Notes: generated by a model from the sequence alone, not told the origin. A DNA stretch of 64,000 bases from Myxococcus stipitatus (GCF_037414475.1 NZ_CP147913.1:8256501-8320500); one strand, 5' to 3'; positions 18,943 to 27,317 are shown, counted from the stretch's first letter. Numbers and translations are program-made.

Positions 18943-19749
18943 TCAGGGCCTGGAGGCCTGCTGGTTGAGCTTCAGCGAAATCTCGCGGACCTTGCCCTGG
19001 ATGTGGCGAAGGTTCGCCGGGCCCATGCGCAGCAGGTGCTTCTGCGCGGGCGTCAGGGCCTCCAGCGCCGGGTCCGCGTACACGTACCGCGCGCCCCGCT
19101 GCATCACCTCCACCTCTGCGTCGAGCACGGGCACCGCGAGGACCTGCTCGAAGGCCCGCTCGAGCGTCGACTCGAAGCTCACCCCCGGCGGGGCGCTCTC
19201 CTGGTGGAGCTGCTCGGCCAGCCGCCGCACCTCGCGGTAGGTGTCCACGAGCAGCGTCGAGTCGAGGCTCGCCACCACCTGGCCGAGCGCGTCGTAGCGC
19301 GTGTAGGAGCCCTTCGCGATGACGTCGCGGCCGTCCTGTGAGCGGACCCGGAAGTCGCCCCTCGGGGAGAGGAAGGCCACCACCGCACGAGGGCTCTCGC
19401 CGCTGGCCATGTTGGAGACGACGGCGACGAAGCGGCGCAGCAGGTCCGGCTCCCTGAGCCACACGCCGAACTGCGAACGGGAGGAGGCTCCGGCGAGCCG
19501 CGAGCGCAGCAGCGCGTCCATCTGCGTCGAGGAGGGCAGGGGCGGTGTGTCCGGGGCCCGCGTCACGGCGGGCGAGGTCCCCGTGGCAGGCGTCTCCGCG
19601 GAGGCGGCGCCCGGTGCTTCGTGCAGCAGGCCGTGCCAGACGCCCGCTCCAGCCAGCGCGGCCGCCACCAGCACCACCAACCCCCAACCCCAGAGCGCGC
19701 CACGCTCGAGCTTCACCATCGCACCGTTCTCGTCACCGTTGCTGTCCAT
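18943..19749 (-). CDS. DUF3014 family membrane-anchored protein
   Basis: A 268-residue protein with GGAGG upstream of the ATG at 19749. A single membrane segment near residues 17-40 (GALWGWGLVVLVAAALAGAG) is followed by a Pro/Thr linker and the DUF3014 domain. The conserved features are LLRRFVAVVSNMASGESPR, then VAFLSPRGDFRV, SYTRYD, and a C-terminal YVYADPALEALTPAQKHLLR with RMGPANLRHIQ. The family is frequent in proteobacteria and has no known activity. It is first in the operon, 80 bases before the kinase, so it may sense or modulate the kinase at the membrane. That role is inference. Confidence 0.85.
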   Translation of the reverse strand: MDSNGDENGAMVKLERGALWGWGLVVLVAAALAGAGVWHGLLHEAPGAASAETPATGTSPAVTRAPDTPPLPSSTQMDALLRSRLAGASSRSQFGVWLREPDLLRRFVAVVSNMASGESPRAVVAFLSPRGDFRVRSQDGRDVIAKGSYTRYDALGQVVASLDSTLLVDTYREVRRLAEQLHQESAPPGVSFESTLERAFEQVLAVPVLDAEVEVMQRGARYVYADPALEALTPAQKHLLRMGPANLRHIQGKVREISLKLNQQASRP

Positions 19750-19933
19750 GAGTCCTCCGCGCCGGGACTCGGGGATTGCAGCGGGGATGCCAGCCCGAAG
19801 GCGATGGGGTGGGCTGTGCGGTTTGACTCGGGAGCGTGGGTCTCCGGAGTCGTTGAGGTGCCCGCTCGGCCAAGGCCCGAGCGTGGCGATTCGCGCGCCT
19901 CCCTGGCGGATTGCGGCAGGGGGCGCGAGGGAC

Positions 19934-20554
19934 TCAGGCGCGGGGGCGGGAGGCGCCCGCGTCACCGTCCTGGGGCGTGGGCATGGCGGCCTCGGCCGTC
20001 AGCTCCGCCCACCGGATGTGGAACGTGGACGAGGTCCCGTCGAACTCCTCGGGGAGCACCACCACGCGGTGGCCGCCGCACAGCTCCACCGCGCGCGCCA
20101 GGAGGCCCGCGGAGAACGTGGGCAGGTCCGCCAGCACGTCGTTCATCCGCAGCTCCACGAAAGTGGGACTGCGCTCAACGATTTCGACCACACTGAAGTT
20201 GTTACCGGCGCGAAAGCCCATCCCCGCGCGCAGCAGCATCCTGCGAGGCCCGGCCAGCCGGACGACGCCCAGGAGCGCGCGGCCGAAGAAGGTGCCGAAG
20301 TACGCGTCCATGAAGCGCTCGCCCAGCGAGTAGTAGGCGGCCTCGGCGGGCACTCCGCCGTAGACGTGTCCGGCGGCGATGCGGAGGAACTCCTTCCACT
20401 GCTCCAGCGTGTACGTCCGCCCCAGCTTCTGGTCGAGGTCCAGCCCCGCACGGCGCAGGTGCTCGCGGCACGCTGGCGTGAGCCGGTTCTCGAGGGCGCG
20501 CACGAAGAGCGCTTCCACGGTTTGCGTGAAAATCAGCTTCTCGGAAGAAGTCAT
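19934..20554 (-). CDS. DUF2378 (TIGR02265) myxobacterial paralogous family protein
   Basis: A 206-residue protein of the myxobacteria-restricted DUF2378 family. Typical signs are the N-terminal TVEALFVRAL, the helical LDQKLGRTYTLEQWKEFLR, and SLGERFMDAYFGTFFGRALLG (core LGERFMDAYF). Later come RAGNNFSVVEIVERSPTFVE and a Cys-Gly-Gly-His turn (ELCGGH). The family is expanded in Myxococcus and its function is unknown; the shape resembles heme-NO/4-vinyl-reductase-type small-molecule sensors, but I cannot confirm that. The ATG at 20554 has no Shine-Dalgarno and follows a TAGGGT box, so translation may be leaderless. It is a single-gene unit. Confidence 0.85.
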   Translation of the reverse strand: MTSSEKLIFTQTVEALFVRALENRLTPACREHLRRAGLDLDQKLGRTYTLEQWKEFLRIAAGHVYGGVPAEAAYYSLGERFMDAYFGTFFGRALLGVVRLAGPRRMLLRAGMGFRAGNNFSVVEIVERSPTFVELRMNDVLADLPTFSAGLLARAVELCGGHRVVVLPEEFDGTSSTFHIRWAELTAEAAMPTPQDGDAGASRPRA

Positions 20555-20562
20555 AGGGTCGC

Positions 20563-20568
20563 ACCCTA
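20563..20568 (-). promoter_or_regulatory. -10-like TAGGGT eight bases before the DUF2378 start
   Basis: On the minus strand TAGGGT is followed by eight bases and the ATG at 20554. No ribosome-binding site intervenes, so transcription would begin at or next to the start codon. No convincing -35 hexamer is seen. Confidence 0.35.
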
Positions 20569-20816
20569 CACCGGTCGGCCCATCGGATGCTCGCCCACAG
20601 GTGAATCGACGTTCAGTGCCCCTGTCCGCGAACGACAGCACGACTGTTCGGTGGGAAAAATGCCTGGAGTCTCCCGGGGTTATCAGCGGCTGCGCGGTGC
20701 GGCGGAGGCACGGGAAGGCCGCCGCGCGGGACGGCGGTGGGGCCGTCCTGCACGGGTCTCCGGTGCTTCCCTGGATGTACCGCGTGTCTCGAGGCACGCC
20801 AGGAGAGGGGCTGGGC

Positions 20817-21428
20817 TCAGTTGGTGTTGAGCCACGCGGTGTTCGGGCTCGCGGGGATGTTGGCGATGTTCTGCCAGGCGTTGAAGGCGATGAACGGGTC
20901 GAAGGGGCTGGTGCTGCAGAAGTTCCGCACCAGGTCGCACTGTGCCAGTTGGCCTCGGTCGGAGCCGGAGGACAGGCTCCTGACGGCGCCCGCCCAGTAC
21001 TTCGGGAAAGGGGTGGTGGGGTCGAGGTAGCGAACGGTCTTTCCCAGGTCCAGGGCGGCGAGGGTGTCGCTGGGATTCCGGTAGAGGCAGAGCTGCCGGC
21101 CCAGGTAGTCGGCGCGGTCGAAGAGCCAGAGCGCGTTCTGGTTGTTGCAGTCGATGACGGGCGCCGGGTACGCGAGTGCGCTCCTGCTGCCTGGCGGGGC
21201 GCGGCGCTGGGCCTCCCTCGCGGCGAACTGCGCCTGTTGTTCGGCTCGGGTGACGAAGCGGGTGGAGTGCTCGGTCACTCCCTGGTCGTTCACCCAGACG
21301 ACGGTCTGCTCGATGAGCTCCTCGCCGACGGTGCTCCTGTCATCGCCGGGGGCTTCGTCGAGAGCCCCTCCACAGCCCATCAGCAGGCTGACCGCGGCCA
21401 TTCGCATCCACGCGCTGAAGTGGTTCAT
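20817..21428 (-). CDS. Small lipoprotein with a possible beta/gamma-crystallin-like domain
   Basis: A 203-residue exported protein. The ATG at 21428 follows GGAAAG, and the signal ends with the lipobox LLMGC. The middle is charged and helical (AEQQAQFAAREAQRR). The C-terminal part contains LWLFDRADYLGRQLCLYR, then LDLGKTVRYLDPTTP and WAGAVRSLSSGSD. This resembles the aromatic-x-G and S-S-L turns of crystallin-type or I36 inhibitor domains. Four Cys lie in the C-terminal half (DCNN, QLCL, QCDL, NFCS), so two disulfides are possible. The function is unknown and the fold call is tentative. The C-terminus is Asn-rich. Confidence 0.6.
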   Translation of the reverse strand: MNHFSAWMRMAAVSLLMGCGGALDEAPGDDRSTVGEELIEQTVVWVNDQGVTEHSTRFVTRAEQQAQFAAREAQRRAPPGSRSALAYPAPVIDCNNQNALWLFDRADYLGRQLCLYRNPSDTLAALDLGKTVRYLDPTTPFPKYWAGAVRSLSSGSDRGQLAQCDLVRNFCSTSPFDPFIAFNAWQNIANIPASPNTAWLNTN

Positions 21429-21550
21429 GTCTTTCCTCCGAGTGGGGATGCACGAGCGGTGGACGCCAAGCCTTCCGTGATTCTCTGGAGTTGATGACCC
21501 GGTTGCAAATGCCTCTGGTCTACGGGATTTCCACGAGGGTCTTCTTCGCA

Positions 21551-22558
21551 CTACCGGGTGTTTCGCGGCGCGGTGGCGGCGCGGGAGACCTGTCCGCGGA
21601 GCCAGCGATGGGCGGGCTCGTCGTCGAAGCGCTCGTGCCAGACCTGGACGACATCGAAGGGGCGGAGGGGGACGGGCGGCGGGAGGATGCGCAGCGGGCC
21701 GAAGTCCTGGAAGAGCGCGGCGAGTCTGCGAGGTGCGGTGAGGACGTGGTTGGAGCGGACCACGGAGAGGGCGGCGGTGAGGAAGTAGGGGAGCCGCAGT
21801 CCGATGCGGCGGGTGCGTCCCAGGGGCTCCAGCGCCATGTCCACCACCCCCGCGCCCTCTCCCCGAGGACTGATGAGGACATGCGGGAGGCTCAGGTACG
21901 TCTCCAGGTCCAGTCCTCGCTTCACGGCCGGGTTGTCCCGGCGCACCACCGAGACGAAGTCTTCCGTGAAGAGTTTTTGTTGGCGGAGCGAGGGCGAAGG
22001 GTCTGGATAGGCGGAGAGGGCCAGGTCCGCCTCGCCGCTCTCCAGTTGGGCCTCCACCCGGTCGGGGATGAGGGGGAGGATGGCGAGGTCCACGTGGGGG
22101 GCCTCGCGGTCGAGGAGTTCGAGGAGTGGCGGCAGCAGCGTGGCGGCGAAGTAGTCGCCCGAGACGAGGGTGAAGCGGCGGGACGAGGTGCGAGGCTCGA
22201 AGGTGGACTCATTGCGCAGGGCGCGTTGGACCTCGAGCAATCCGCGGTGCAAGGGCGCGGCGATTTGTTCGGCGCGGGGCGTGCGCATCATGCCGCCACG
22301 GACCCGGATGAGCAGTGCGTCACCCAATCGCTCGCGGAGCTGGCGCAGGGCGTGGCTCATGGCGGATTGGGTGATGCCCACGCGCTGTGCCGCGCGTGTC
22401 ACGTTGCCCTCGGTCAGCAGGGCGTCCAGGGCCACCGCGAGGTTGAGGTTGATGCCGGACAAGTCCAGGCCGCTGTTCGGAGGAGGGTGTTGCGAAGGCG
22501 CTGAGCGGCGTCGCGAGGTGGCCCGGCCCTTGCGGCGAGAGGTATGTGCAGTGCTCAT
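21551..22558 (-). CDS. LysR-type transcriptional regulator
   Basis: A 335-residue regulator. After a 30-residue basic Ser/Arg extension comes the LysR helix-turn-helix: LNLAVALDALLTEGNVTRAA, then QRVGITQSAMSHALRQLRE and a wing RLGDALLIRVRGGM. The remaining 240 residues form the effector-binding domain (RRFTLVSGDYFAATLLPPLL, ADLALSAYPDP, LPHVLISPRG). The N-terminal tail is longer than usual. The gene diverges from an NmrA-like oxidoreductase gene with a palindrome between them, the standard layout for a LysR protein controlling its neighbour. The subfamily resembles NodD/LinR-like regulators of aromatic metabolism or redox. The inducer is unknown. Confidence 0.9.
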   Translation of the reverse strand: MSTAHTSRRKGRATSRRRSAPSQHPPPNSGLDLSGINLNLAVALDALLTEGNVTRAAQRVGITQSAMSHALRQLRERLGDALLIRVRGGMMRTPRAEQIAAPLHRGLLEVQRALRNESTFEPRTSSRRFTLVSGDYFAATLLPPLLELLDREAPHVDLAILPLIPDRVEAQLESGEADLALSAYPDPSPSLRQQKLFTEDFVSVVRRDNPAVKRGLDLETYLSLPHVLISPRGEGAGVVDMALEPLGRTRRIGLRLPYFLTAALSVVRSNHVLTAPRRLAALFQDFGPLRILPPPVPLRPFDVVQVWHERFDDEPAHRWLRGQVSRAATAPRNTR

Positions 22559-22570
22559 GGTGGAATGAAT

Positions 22571-22591
22571 AACATGCAGTGGCCGCATGTT
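22571..22591. promoter_or_regulatory. LysR-type operator palindrome (T-N11-A)
   Basis: AACATGC (22571-22577) and GCATGTT (22585-22591) form a perfect 7-bp inverted repeat with a 7-base centre. The inner TGC-N7-GCA fits the T-N11-A rule of LysR binding sites. It starts 13 bases from the LysR start codon and ends 47 bases before the NmrA-like start, so it likely mediates both autoregulation and control of the oxidoreductase. Confidence 0.7.
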
Positions 22592-22638
22592 GGGGCGGAG
22601 AGCACCTTGGGGCCAACCTGAAGTCACTGGAGGCGCCC

Positions 22639-23541
22639 ATGCGTATCGTCATCAATACCCCGAATGGAAAGATTGGCCGGAACCTCGCGCTGCGATTGTT
22701 GGATGCGGGAGTCGCGCTGACTGTCATCAGCAGGAACGCGCAGAACGTGGCGGACCTGGCGAAGCGTGGCGCCACGGTGGTGGAAGGCTCGTCCGATGAC
22801 GCGGCCGTGTTGGACCGGGCCTTCGAGGGCGCGAGTGCGCTCTTCTGGCTGACGCCGCCTGCCGCTCGACCGGACTTCCTCGAGTGGGCCGAGGGGATGG
22901 GGCGCCTCGCGGCACGGAAGGCGAAGCAGCATGGGGTGAAGCGGGTGGTGGTGCTGTCGAGCATTGGCGCGCAAACGGGCCGGGGAACGGGCCCGGTGGG
23001 AGCGCTGCTCGCGGTGGAGGAGGCGTTCAAGGCGGCCGTGCCGGACGTGACGATTCTGCGTCCGGGCTACTTCATGGAGAACCTGCTGCGGGAGGTGCAG
23101 GGACTGGCGAGCGCGGGCTCCATCTTCTTGCCCTTGCCCTCGGACCGGAAGCTGCCCTTCGTGGCGACCGCGGACATCGGGGACAAGGCGGCGGAGGTGT
23201 TGCTCGATGGCGCGTGGAAGGGGCACCGGTATGTGGGGGTCCACGGGCCTCGGGACGTGACGTACGCGGAGGTGGCGGGGGTTCTCTCCGAGGTGCTGGG
23301 CAAGCCCGTGCGCTTCGTGCAGGTGACGATGGCGGACGCACGCAAGGCGATGGCGGGCGCGGGCGTGCCTGGGTTCATGACGGATTTGATCTTGGAGCTG
23401 TACCAGTCCGTGACTGAAGGGCGCATGGACCCGGCGGAGCCTCGGTCCACGGAGACCACCACGCCCACGACGCTGGCGCAGTGGGCGAAGGACAATCTCG
23501 TGCCCGCGCTGACGCGGGCTGGAGATGAAGCGAGAAGATGA
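22639..23541 (+). CDS. NmrA-like NAD(P)-binding atypical short-chain reductase
   Basis: A 300-residue Rossmann protein. The ATG at 22639 follows GGAGG, and the dinucleotide loop MRIVINTPNGKIGRNLALRL appears at once (NTPNGKIGRNL in place of GATGxxG). Further marks are VISRNAQNVADLAKRGATVV, VVVLSSIGAQ, LRPGYFMENLLREV, and the C-terminal YAEVAGVLSEVLGKPVRFV. The usual catalytic Tyr-x-x-x-Lys is absent, as in NmrA/HSCARG-type sensors and in quinone reductases such as QorB. Family members either reduce quinones or sense NADP(H) redox state. It is probably regulated by the divergent LysR protein through the palindrome between them. Confidence 0.88.
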   Translation: MRIVINTPNGKIGRNLALRLLDAGVALTVISRNAQNVADLAKRGATVVEGSSDDAAVLDRAFEGASALFWLTPPAARPDFLEWAEGMGRLAARKAKQHGVKRVVVLSSIGAQTGRGTGPVGALLAVEEAFKAAVPDVTILRPGYFMENLLREVQGLASAGSIFLPLPSDRKLPFVATADIGDKAAEVLLDGAWKGHRYVGVHGPRDVTYAEVAGVLSEVLGKPVRFVQVTMADARKAMAGAGVPGFMTDLILELYQSVTEGRMDPAEPRSTETTTPTTLAQWAKDNLVPALTRAGDEARR

Positions 23542-23901
23542 ACGCGCGCTTGCTTCTGCCCCATCGCTGGAGGTGTCCACGGAGCAGCTCCCGAAGCTGG
23601 AAGCGGCGCCCCGGCCTGACGTGAGGGCTGGGGCGCAAGGGTGGGGCGACTGGCCGCCAATCACATTCCGGTCAGTGCCAGGGATTTGATGAAGGGGTAT
23701 CCTCCCCATCGTGGAATGAGGCCATTCGCCACCCGGAGCCAAAGGTGACGCTGCAACTGGAGTCCGGGACGTATCTGCTCGTGGTTCACCGTTTCAACAA
23801 GGCGTGCGGATTCAGAGACCCGCAACGGCATCCGCGCTGAGACGGGGCTTGGTCCGTTGTTGCACGCGATGTGTCCGTCCGAGCGGGCCCACCTGATGGA
23901 C
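23542..23901. other. Gap of 360 bases, possible gene remnant
   Basis: No convincing gene. One frame is open on the plus strand from about 23625 to the TGA at 23840. It encodes a protein-like stretch, VTLQLESGTYLLVVHRFNK, with no good start or ribosome site, and it reads like a fragment of a secreted beta-sandwich domain. It may be a decayed gene or chance. No hairpin or RNA gene was recognised. Confidence 0.3.
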
Positions 23902-24225
23902 TCACGGTCCGGTCCGGCACAATCCTCTTCCGTCGCAGCTCCCGAAGACGGTCCTTCGGTGGATGAGCAGGTCCTTCGAGCATGGAACGCCCGCGTGGAG
24001 CGGCACGGCGCGGGTCATCTCCCCTTGGGCATTGACACAGTTGACGCTGCACATCTTCGTCGATGATGCGGCATCAACGACGAGGTCCAGCTTCTGGCAG
24101 GCGTCCTTCTGGGCACGTTGCCGCTCAGTCTCGTCGTCGGCTTCCGCACGAGGTGAGAGAAGCGCTGCCCCAGCAATCACTCCCATTCCACTCGCAACCA
24201 CCACGGCCATCATCAGTCGCTTCAT
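23902..24225 (-). CDS. Small exported Cys-containing protein
   Basis: A 107-residue protein with AAGGGG upstream of the ATG at 24225. The first 29 residues (MKRLMMAVVVASGMGVIAGA, then ALLSPRAEA) are a Sec signal peptide with a likely cleavage after AEA. The mature part starts acidic (DDETERQRAQKDACQKL) and has six cysteines in a small core, including MCSVNCVNAQG and SCDGRGLCRTGP, so three disulfides are likely. I do not recognise the family. Two further small Cys-rich exported proteins lie within 3 kb. A secreted stable mini-protein is inferred; no function can be assigned. Confidence 0.65.
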   Translation of the reverse strand: MKRLMMAVVVASGMGVIAGAALLSPRAEADDETERQRAQKDACQKLDLVVDAASSTKMCSVNCVNAQGEMTRAVPLHAGVPCSKDLLIHRRTVFGSCDGRGLCRTGP

Positions 24226-24550
24226 GGTGTAACCCCTTGAGAGGTGTCGAGCATAGCCTTTCCCTTGGGGGAGTGCACCGCCGCCTCCGGGCAGTGACAG
24301 TCGCTTGCGAGTTTCAGCCTCTTCCTTGGCGTTGATGTCGCCGCTGCGAAACCCGCTCCTTTCCGAGACAAGTCCCGGTGACCATCGAACCCTTGCGGGC
24401 CATCTGGGAGATCTCGTTGCCAGATGAGGGGTATTCCTGAGGGGGCTGCGCAGGTGTTGCCAGGCGGAATGCGGAGATTGCATGGTGGTTGTCGCCCAAG
24501 AACGACCATGTCCAATGTGTTGCGACTCCCTTGGGTCGGAGGTTGTCGGC
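24226..24550. other. Divergent intergenic region of 325 bases
   Basis: The gap between two divergent genes for small exported proteins should hold both promoters. GTTGCCAG occurs twice, near 24417 and 24456. On the minus strand a short open stretch encodes SGNEISQMARKGSMV-like protein sequence without a start, perhaps a remnant. No clear -10/-35 pair, hairpin or RNA gene was found. Confidence 0.3.
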
Positions 24551-24853
24551 ATGAAGCTGCGGGTGTTGAGTCTGGTGGTAGTGTCGTGGCTGGGAGGGCT
24601 GGTGGCTTGTGGCGGCTCGAATGAGGTGCCCGCGCCCGGCCCCGAAACGGTGGAGCAGGCGATCCGGCGGGACGTTCAAGAGGGTGCGCGCATGTCGAAT
24701 GAGCGCGCGGAGGTCGAGCAGGAGGACTGCGACAGTTACTGCAAATGCGGCAGGGAGTGTGAACGACGTTGCAGCCAGTCTCCCCCGCCGTGTCTGAGCG
24801 CGTGTCAGGGATATTGTCCTGACCTCCCAGCCGAGGCTTTTGCGAAGGAGTGA
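24551..24853 (+). CDS. Small Cys-rich lipoprotein
   Basis: A 100-residue lipoprotein. GGAGG lies upstream of the ATG at 24551; the signal MKLRVLSLVVVSWLGGLVAC ends in the lipobox GLVAC followed by GG. An acidic helical linker (ETVEQAIRRDVQEGARMSNE) leads to a C-terminal knot with eight cysteines in 30 residues: DCDSYCKCGRECERRC, then PPPCLSACQGYC. The spacing suggests four disulfides and a compact, possibly metal-free, surface domain. I recognise no named family. It diverges from another small exported protein. Confidence 0.7.
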   Translation: MKLRVLSLVVVSWLGGLVACGGSNEVPAPGPETVEQAIRRDVQEGARMSNERAEVEQEDCDSYCKCGRECERRCSQSPPPCLSACQGYCPDLPAEAFAKE

Positions 24854-24970
24854 CCGGGCAACGCGGCCCACTCCACCGCAGGGGCGTGGGCCGTTGATTG
24901 CAGTAGTACATCGAGGGGCAGCTGTGTCCGTGGATGCAGTTGCGTCTCACGGTGGAGGTGGCGATCCGCG

Positions 24971-26449
24971 TCACGTCGAGCGCGGCGGCCCGAACCATCG
25001 GGTCAGCGCCTCACGCAGCCCGTGGTCCGTGCCTTCCCCGACCCAAGCGACATGTCCGTCCGGTCGAATCAGCATCGCAACGGGCGGAGAGACCGTCCCG
25101 AGCACAGGCAACTCCCAAGCTCCCGAGTAACGCGCTTCGACCCTCCGAACCCGGTCCGTCCAGGGCGTGACGTCGAGCGCACCGGGTTCGCCCAGGTTGA
25201 GGAGCACGGGCCTCGCATTGTGCAGCAAGTGGAACACGCGGCGCGGGCCGTCAGCGGTGACCAGGTCGAGGTCCGGCACGCGGCGCCCGAGCAGTGGGTG
25301 CCCGTCGCCCAGGTCATAGTGGATGTCCAGCCCCGACATCATCGCGGCGTACTGTTTGCGTGGCCCGTCCATCCGCAACAGCTCGGCCAGCGTCTCGCGT
25401 ACGGCGTCCATCCGCGCGTCACCACGGCTCAGCGCGGTCTGCGCCATGGTCTTCCGCAGCGCACGCGCCGCGACGGGGTGCCGCTCGGCCTGGTACGTGT
25501 CGAGCAGAGCCTCCGGCGAGATGCCACGCACGACCTGCGCCAGCTTCCAACCCAGGTTCACGGCATCCTGCACACCCAGGTTGAGCCCTTGCCCACCCAT
25601 CGGCGAGTGCACGTGGGCCGCGTCGCCTGCCAGGAGCACTCGCCGGTCCCGGTAGGATGCCGCCTGCCGCGTCATGTCGGTGAACCTCGAGAGGTGTTTG
25701 GCTCCACGCAGGCCGTAGTCCGTCCCGTAGAGCGCGATGAGCCCCTCGCGCAGAGCTTCGAGGGTCGGCGCTTCGCCCGTGACCACTTGCTCCTCTCTCA
25801 GCACGACGCCGACGCGCCCGTCCTCCAACTTGCCCATGGCGTAGGTGCCCTTCGCGTCGCGGCGGATGCCGAACTCTGGAGCCCCGGTCATCTCGACCTC
25901 GGCGATGAGATAGCTGATCGACGCGTCCCACCCGGGGAACTCGATTCCCGCCGCCTTGCGGACGAGGCTGCGACCCCCGTCGCACCCGACGAGGTACTTC
26001 GCTCGCAACACCCGGCGGTCGGAGAGTTCGACGTCGACGCCGGTGTCGTCCTGCGTGAAGCCCGTCACTTCGCATCGGCGATAGACGGGCACTGCCAGCT
26101 CGCCCACCCACTCGGCCAGGATGCGCTCGAAGCGCTCCTGCATGAGCGCGAGCCCATGGTTGTGGCGTGTCGGGAAGTCGCTGAGGTCCAGATGGGCCTG
26201 TCCGAACGCGACGTTCTGCACCGCTTGCCCTTGCGAGACGAAGCGGTCGACGACTCCGCGTTGATCAAGCACCTCCAGGCTGCGCGAATGCAAGCCGCGC
26301 GAACGCGAGCCCGCGACCTCCTGGCTGGCACGCCGCTCGACGATGGCCACGTCCACCTGCGCCAACGCCAGCTCCGCCGCCAGCATCAGCCCGGTCGGGC
26401 CCCCTCCGGCAATCACCACCGCGTGCTTTGTCACCCCGTCTGTGCGCAT
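24971..26449 (-). CDS. FAD-dependent aromatic hydroxylase (Rox/PgaE-like monooxygenase)
   Basis: A 492-residue class A flavoprotein monooxygenase. GAGGAG precedes the ATG at 26449. The NAD(P)H/FAD motifs are in order: VVIAGGGPTGLMLAAELALA, the DG motif LVGCDGGRSLVRKAAG, and GDAAHVHSPMGGQGLNLGVQ (FAD ribityl binding). The C-terminal 110 residues (DLDLVTADGPRRVFHLLHN and on) match the thioredoxin-like extension of polyketide and rifampicin hydroxylases. These enzymes hydroxylate aromatic polyketides or inactivate antibiotics such as rifampicin. No biosynthetic genes adjoin it, so detoxification is as likely as biosynthesis. The nearest partner genes point away from it. Confidence 0.9.
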   Translation of the reverse strand: MRTDGVTKHAVVIAGGGPTGLMLAAELALAQVDVAIVERRASQEVAGSRSRGLHSRSLEVLDQRGVVDRFVSQGQAVQNVAFGQAHLDLSDFPTRHNHGLALMQERFERILAEWVGELAVPVYRRCEVTGFTQDDTGVDVELSDRRVLRAKYLVGCDGGRSLVRKAAGIEFPGWDASISYLIAEVEMTGAPEFGIRRDAKGTYAMGKLEDGRVGVVLREEQVVTGEAPTLEALREGLIALYGTDYGLRGAKHLSRFTDMTRQAASYRDRRVLLAGDAAHVHSPMGGQGLNLGVQDAVNLGWKLAQVVRGISPEALLDTYQAERHPVAARALRKTMAQTALSRGDARMDAVRETLAELLRMDGPRKQYAAMMSGLDIHYDLGDGHPLLGRRVPDLDLVTADGPRRVFHLLHNARPVLLNLGEPGALDVTPWTDRVRRVEARYSGAWELPVLGTVSPPVAMLIRPDGHVAWVGEGTDHGLREALTRWFGPPRST

Positions 26450-26658
26450 CACTCGCTCCTCTCGGTCCTGACGTGAAACGGGCGATGGTGGAGCATGACC
26501 GGGGGGACTTGCGGCAATACCCGGGGTCTGGCATTTGCTGGCAGTGGAAGAGAGCGGAGGGGGCTGGTGTAGGTCGTCCCGCGGCCCGCTGTGGACCTCC
26601 GGGGACGCGCACCACCCCAAGCGGTGGGGGCTATTCGACATGGGGCGGAAAGACTCCA

Positions 26659-26680
26659 TGAGCCAGCGTGGGCTGGCTCA
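26659..26680 (-). terminator. Hairpin downstream of the Cys-rich lipoprotein gene
   Basis: TGAGCCAGC (26659-26667) and GCTGGCTCA (26672-26680) form a perfect 9-bp stem with a 4-base loop. It lies about 70 bases past the stop of the leftward gene at 26748; on that strand a short pyrimidine stretch (TCTTTCC) follows. This is the best terminator candidate in this part. Confidence 0.5.
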
Positions 26681-26747
26681 CGGGTGCGTAGACGCTTACG
26701 GTTCAGGCTCGCGGCGTGGATGTCTTGGTTTGGCCGCGCTATGCGAA

Positions 26748-27146
26748 CTAGGGGCTACAGGTGTATCGCACCCGGGTCGGATGGCAGAAGCACGTGCTTT
26801 CCGTGACGCCGCCCCAGCAGCACTCGGTCTGCGTGCCCGGAGCATCACAAAACTGGTCCCGAATCGATTCGCAGGTCGGGAGTGTGGCGCATGTCGGAGG
26901 CGGCGGAGGAGGGCAGTCAATGGCGACGCCGTCACACCTCACGCCCACGTAGTGGGTGGCGGAGCAGGTTGTTGTCGTGGCCGGGCAGCTGACGGTGCCC
27001 TGGTCGCACGTGGCGGTGCAACCCGTCAATTCTTGGGAGGAGGTACTCATCTCCTCGCCCCTGTTGAGAGCCTCCGCCGGCTCGCCTCCGCACGCCACCG
27101 CGAGAATGGCGGCACAGGCCAACAGCCACAGCTTCAAGCGCTTCAT
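26748..27146 (-). CDS. Cys-rich lipoprotein
   Basis: A 132-residue lipoprotein. AGGAGG lies upstream of the ATG; the signal (MKRLKLWLLACAAILAVAC) ends in lipobox LAVAC-GG. After a short acidic spacer come 14 cysteines in two groups: six in CTATCDQGTVSC and what follows, then, past a PPPPPP linker, eight more including the CC of QTECCWGG and CFCHPTRVRYTC. The poly-Pro hinge between two disulfide-rich lobes suggests two small surface domains. Myxobacteria carry many such orphan Cys-rich lipoproteins; no function is known. It is a single-gene unit ending at the hairpin at 26659-26680. Confidence 0.7.
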   Translation of the reverse strand: MKRLKLWLLACAAILAVACGGEPAEALNRGEEMSTSSQELTGCTATCDQGTVSCPATTTTCSATHYVGVRCDGVAIDCPPPPPPTCATLPTCESIRDQFCDAPGTQTECCWGGVTESTCFCHPTRVRYTCSP

Positions 27147-27317
27147 TGCGGACCTCCTGATGTGAAGGTGTTCGAGCGGAGGACGACCGGGCTGGGTTGG
27201 GGGACTGCGGGGGAGTTGGACACGTGTGCCCAGCAGAAGTTCCGATGTTTGGAATGTCCGCCTGTGACGCGTGTTGCCATGCTCACGCCAGGCCGCCGCC
27301 GAGGCGGCTCTCCGCGT

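Noticed and set aside
18863-19687. N-terminal extension of the histidine kinase frame by 275 codons
   Set aside because: The extension is Arg/Gly/Ala-rich, overlaps the DUF3014 gene out of frame, and the membrane helix of the kinase begins after 18862.
23625-23840. A small gene on the plus strand in the 360-base gap
   Set aside because: The frame is protein-like but has no usable start or ribosome site, so it is reported only as a possible remnant.
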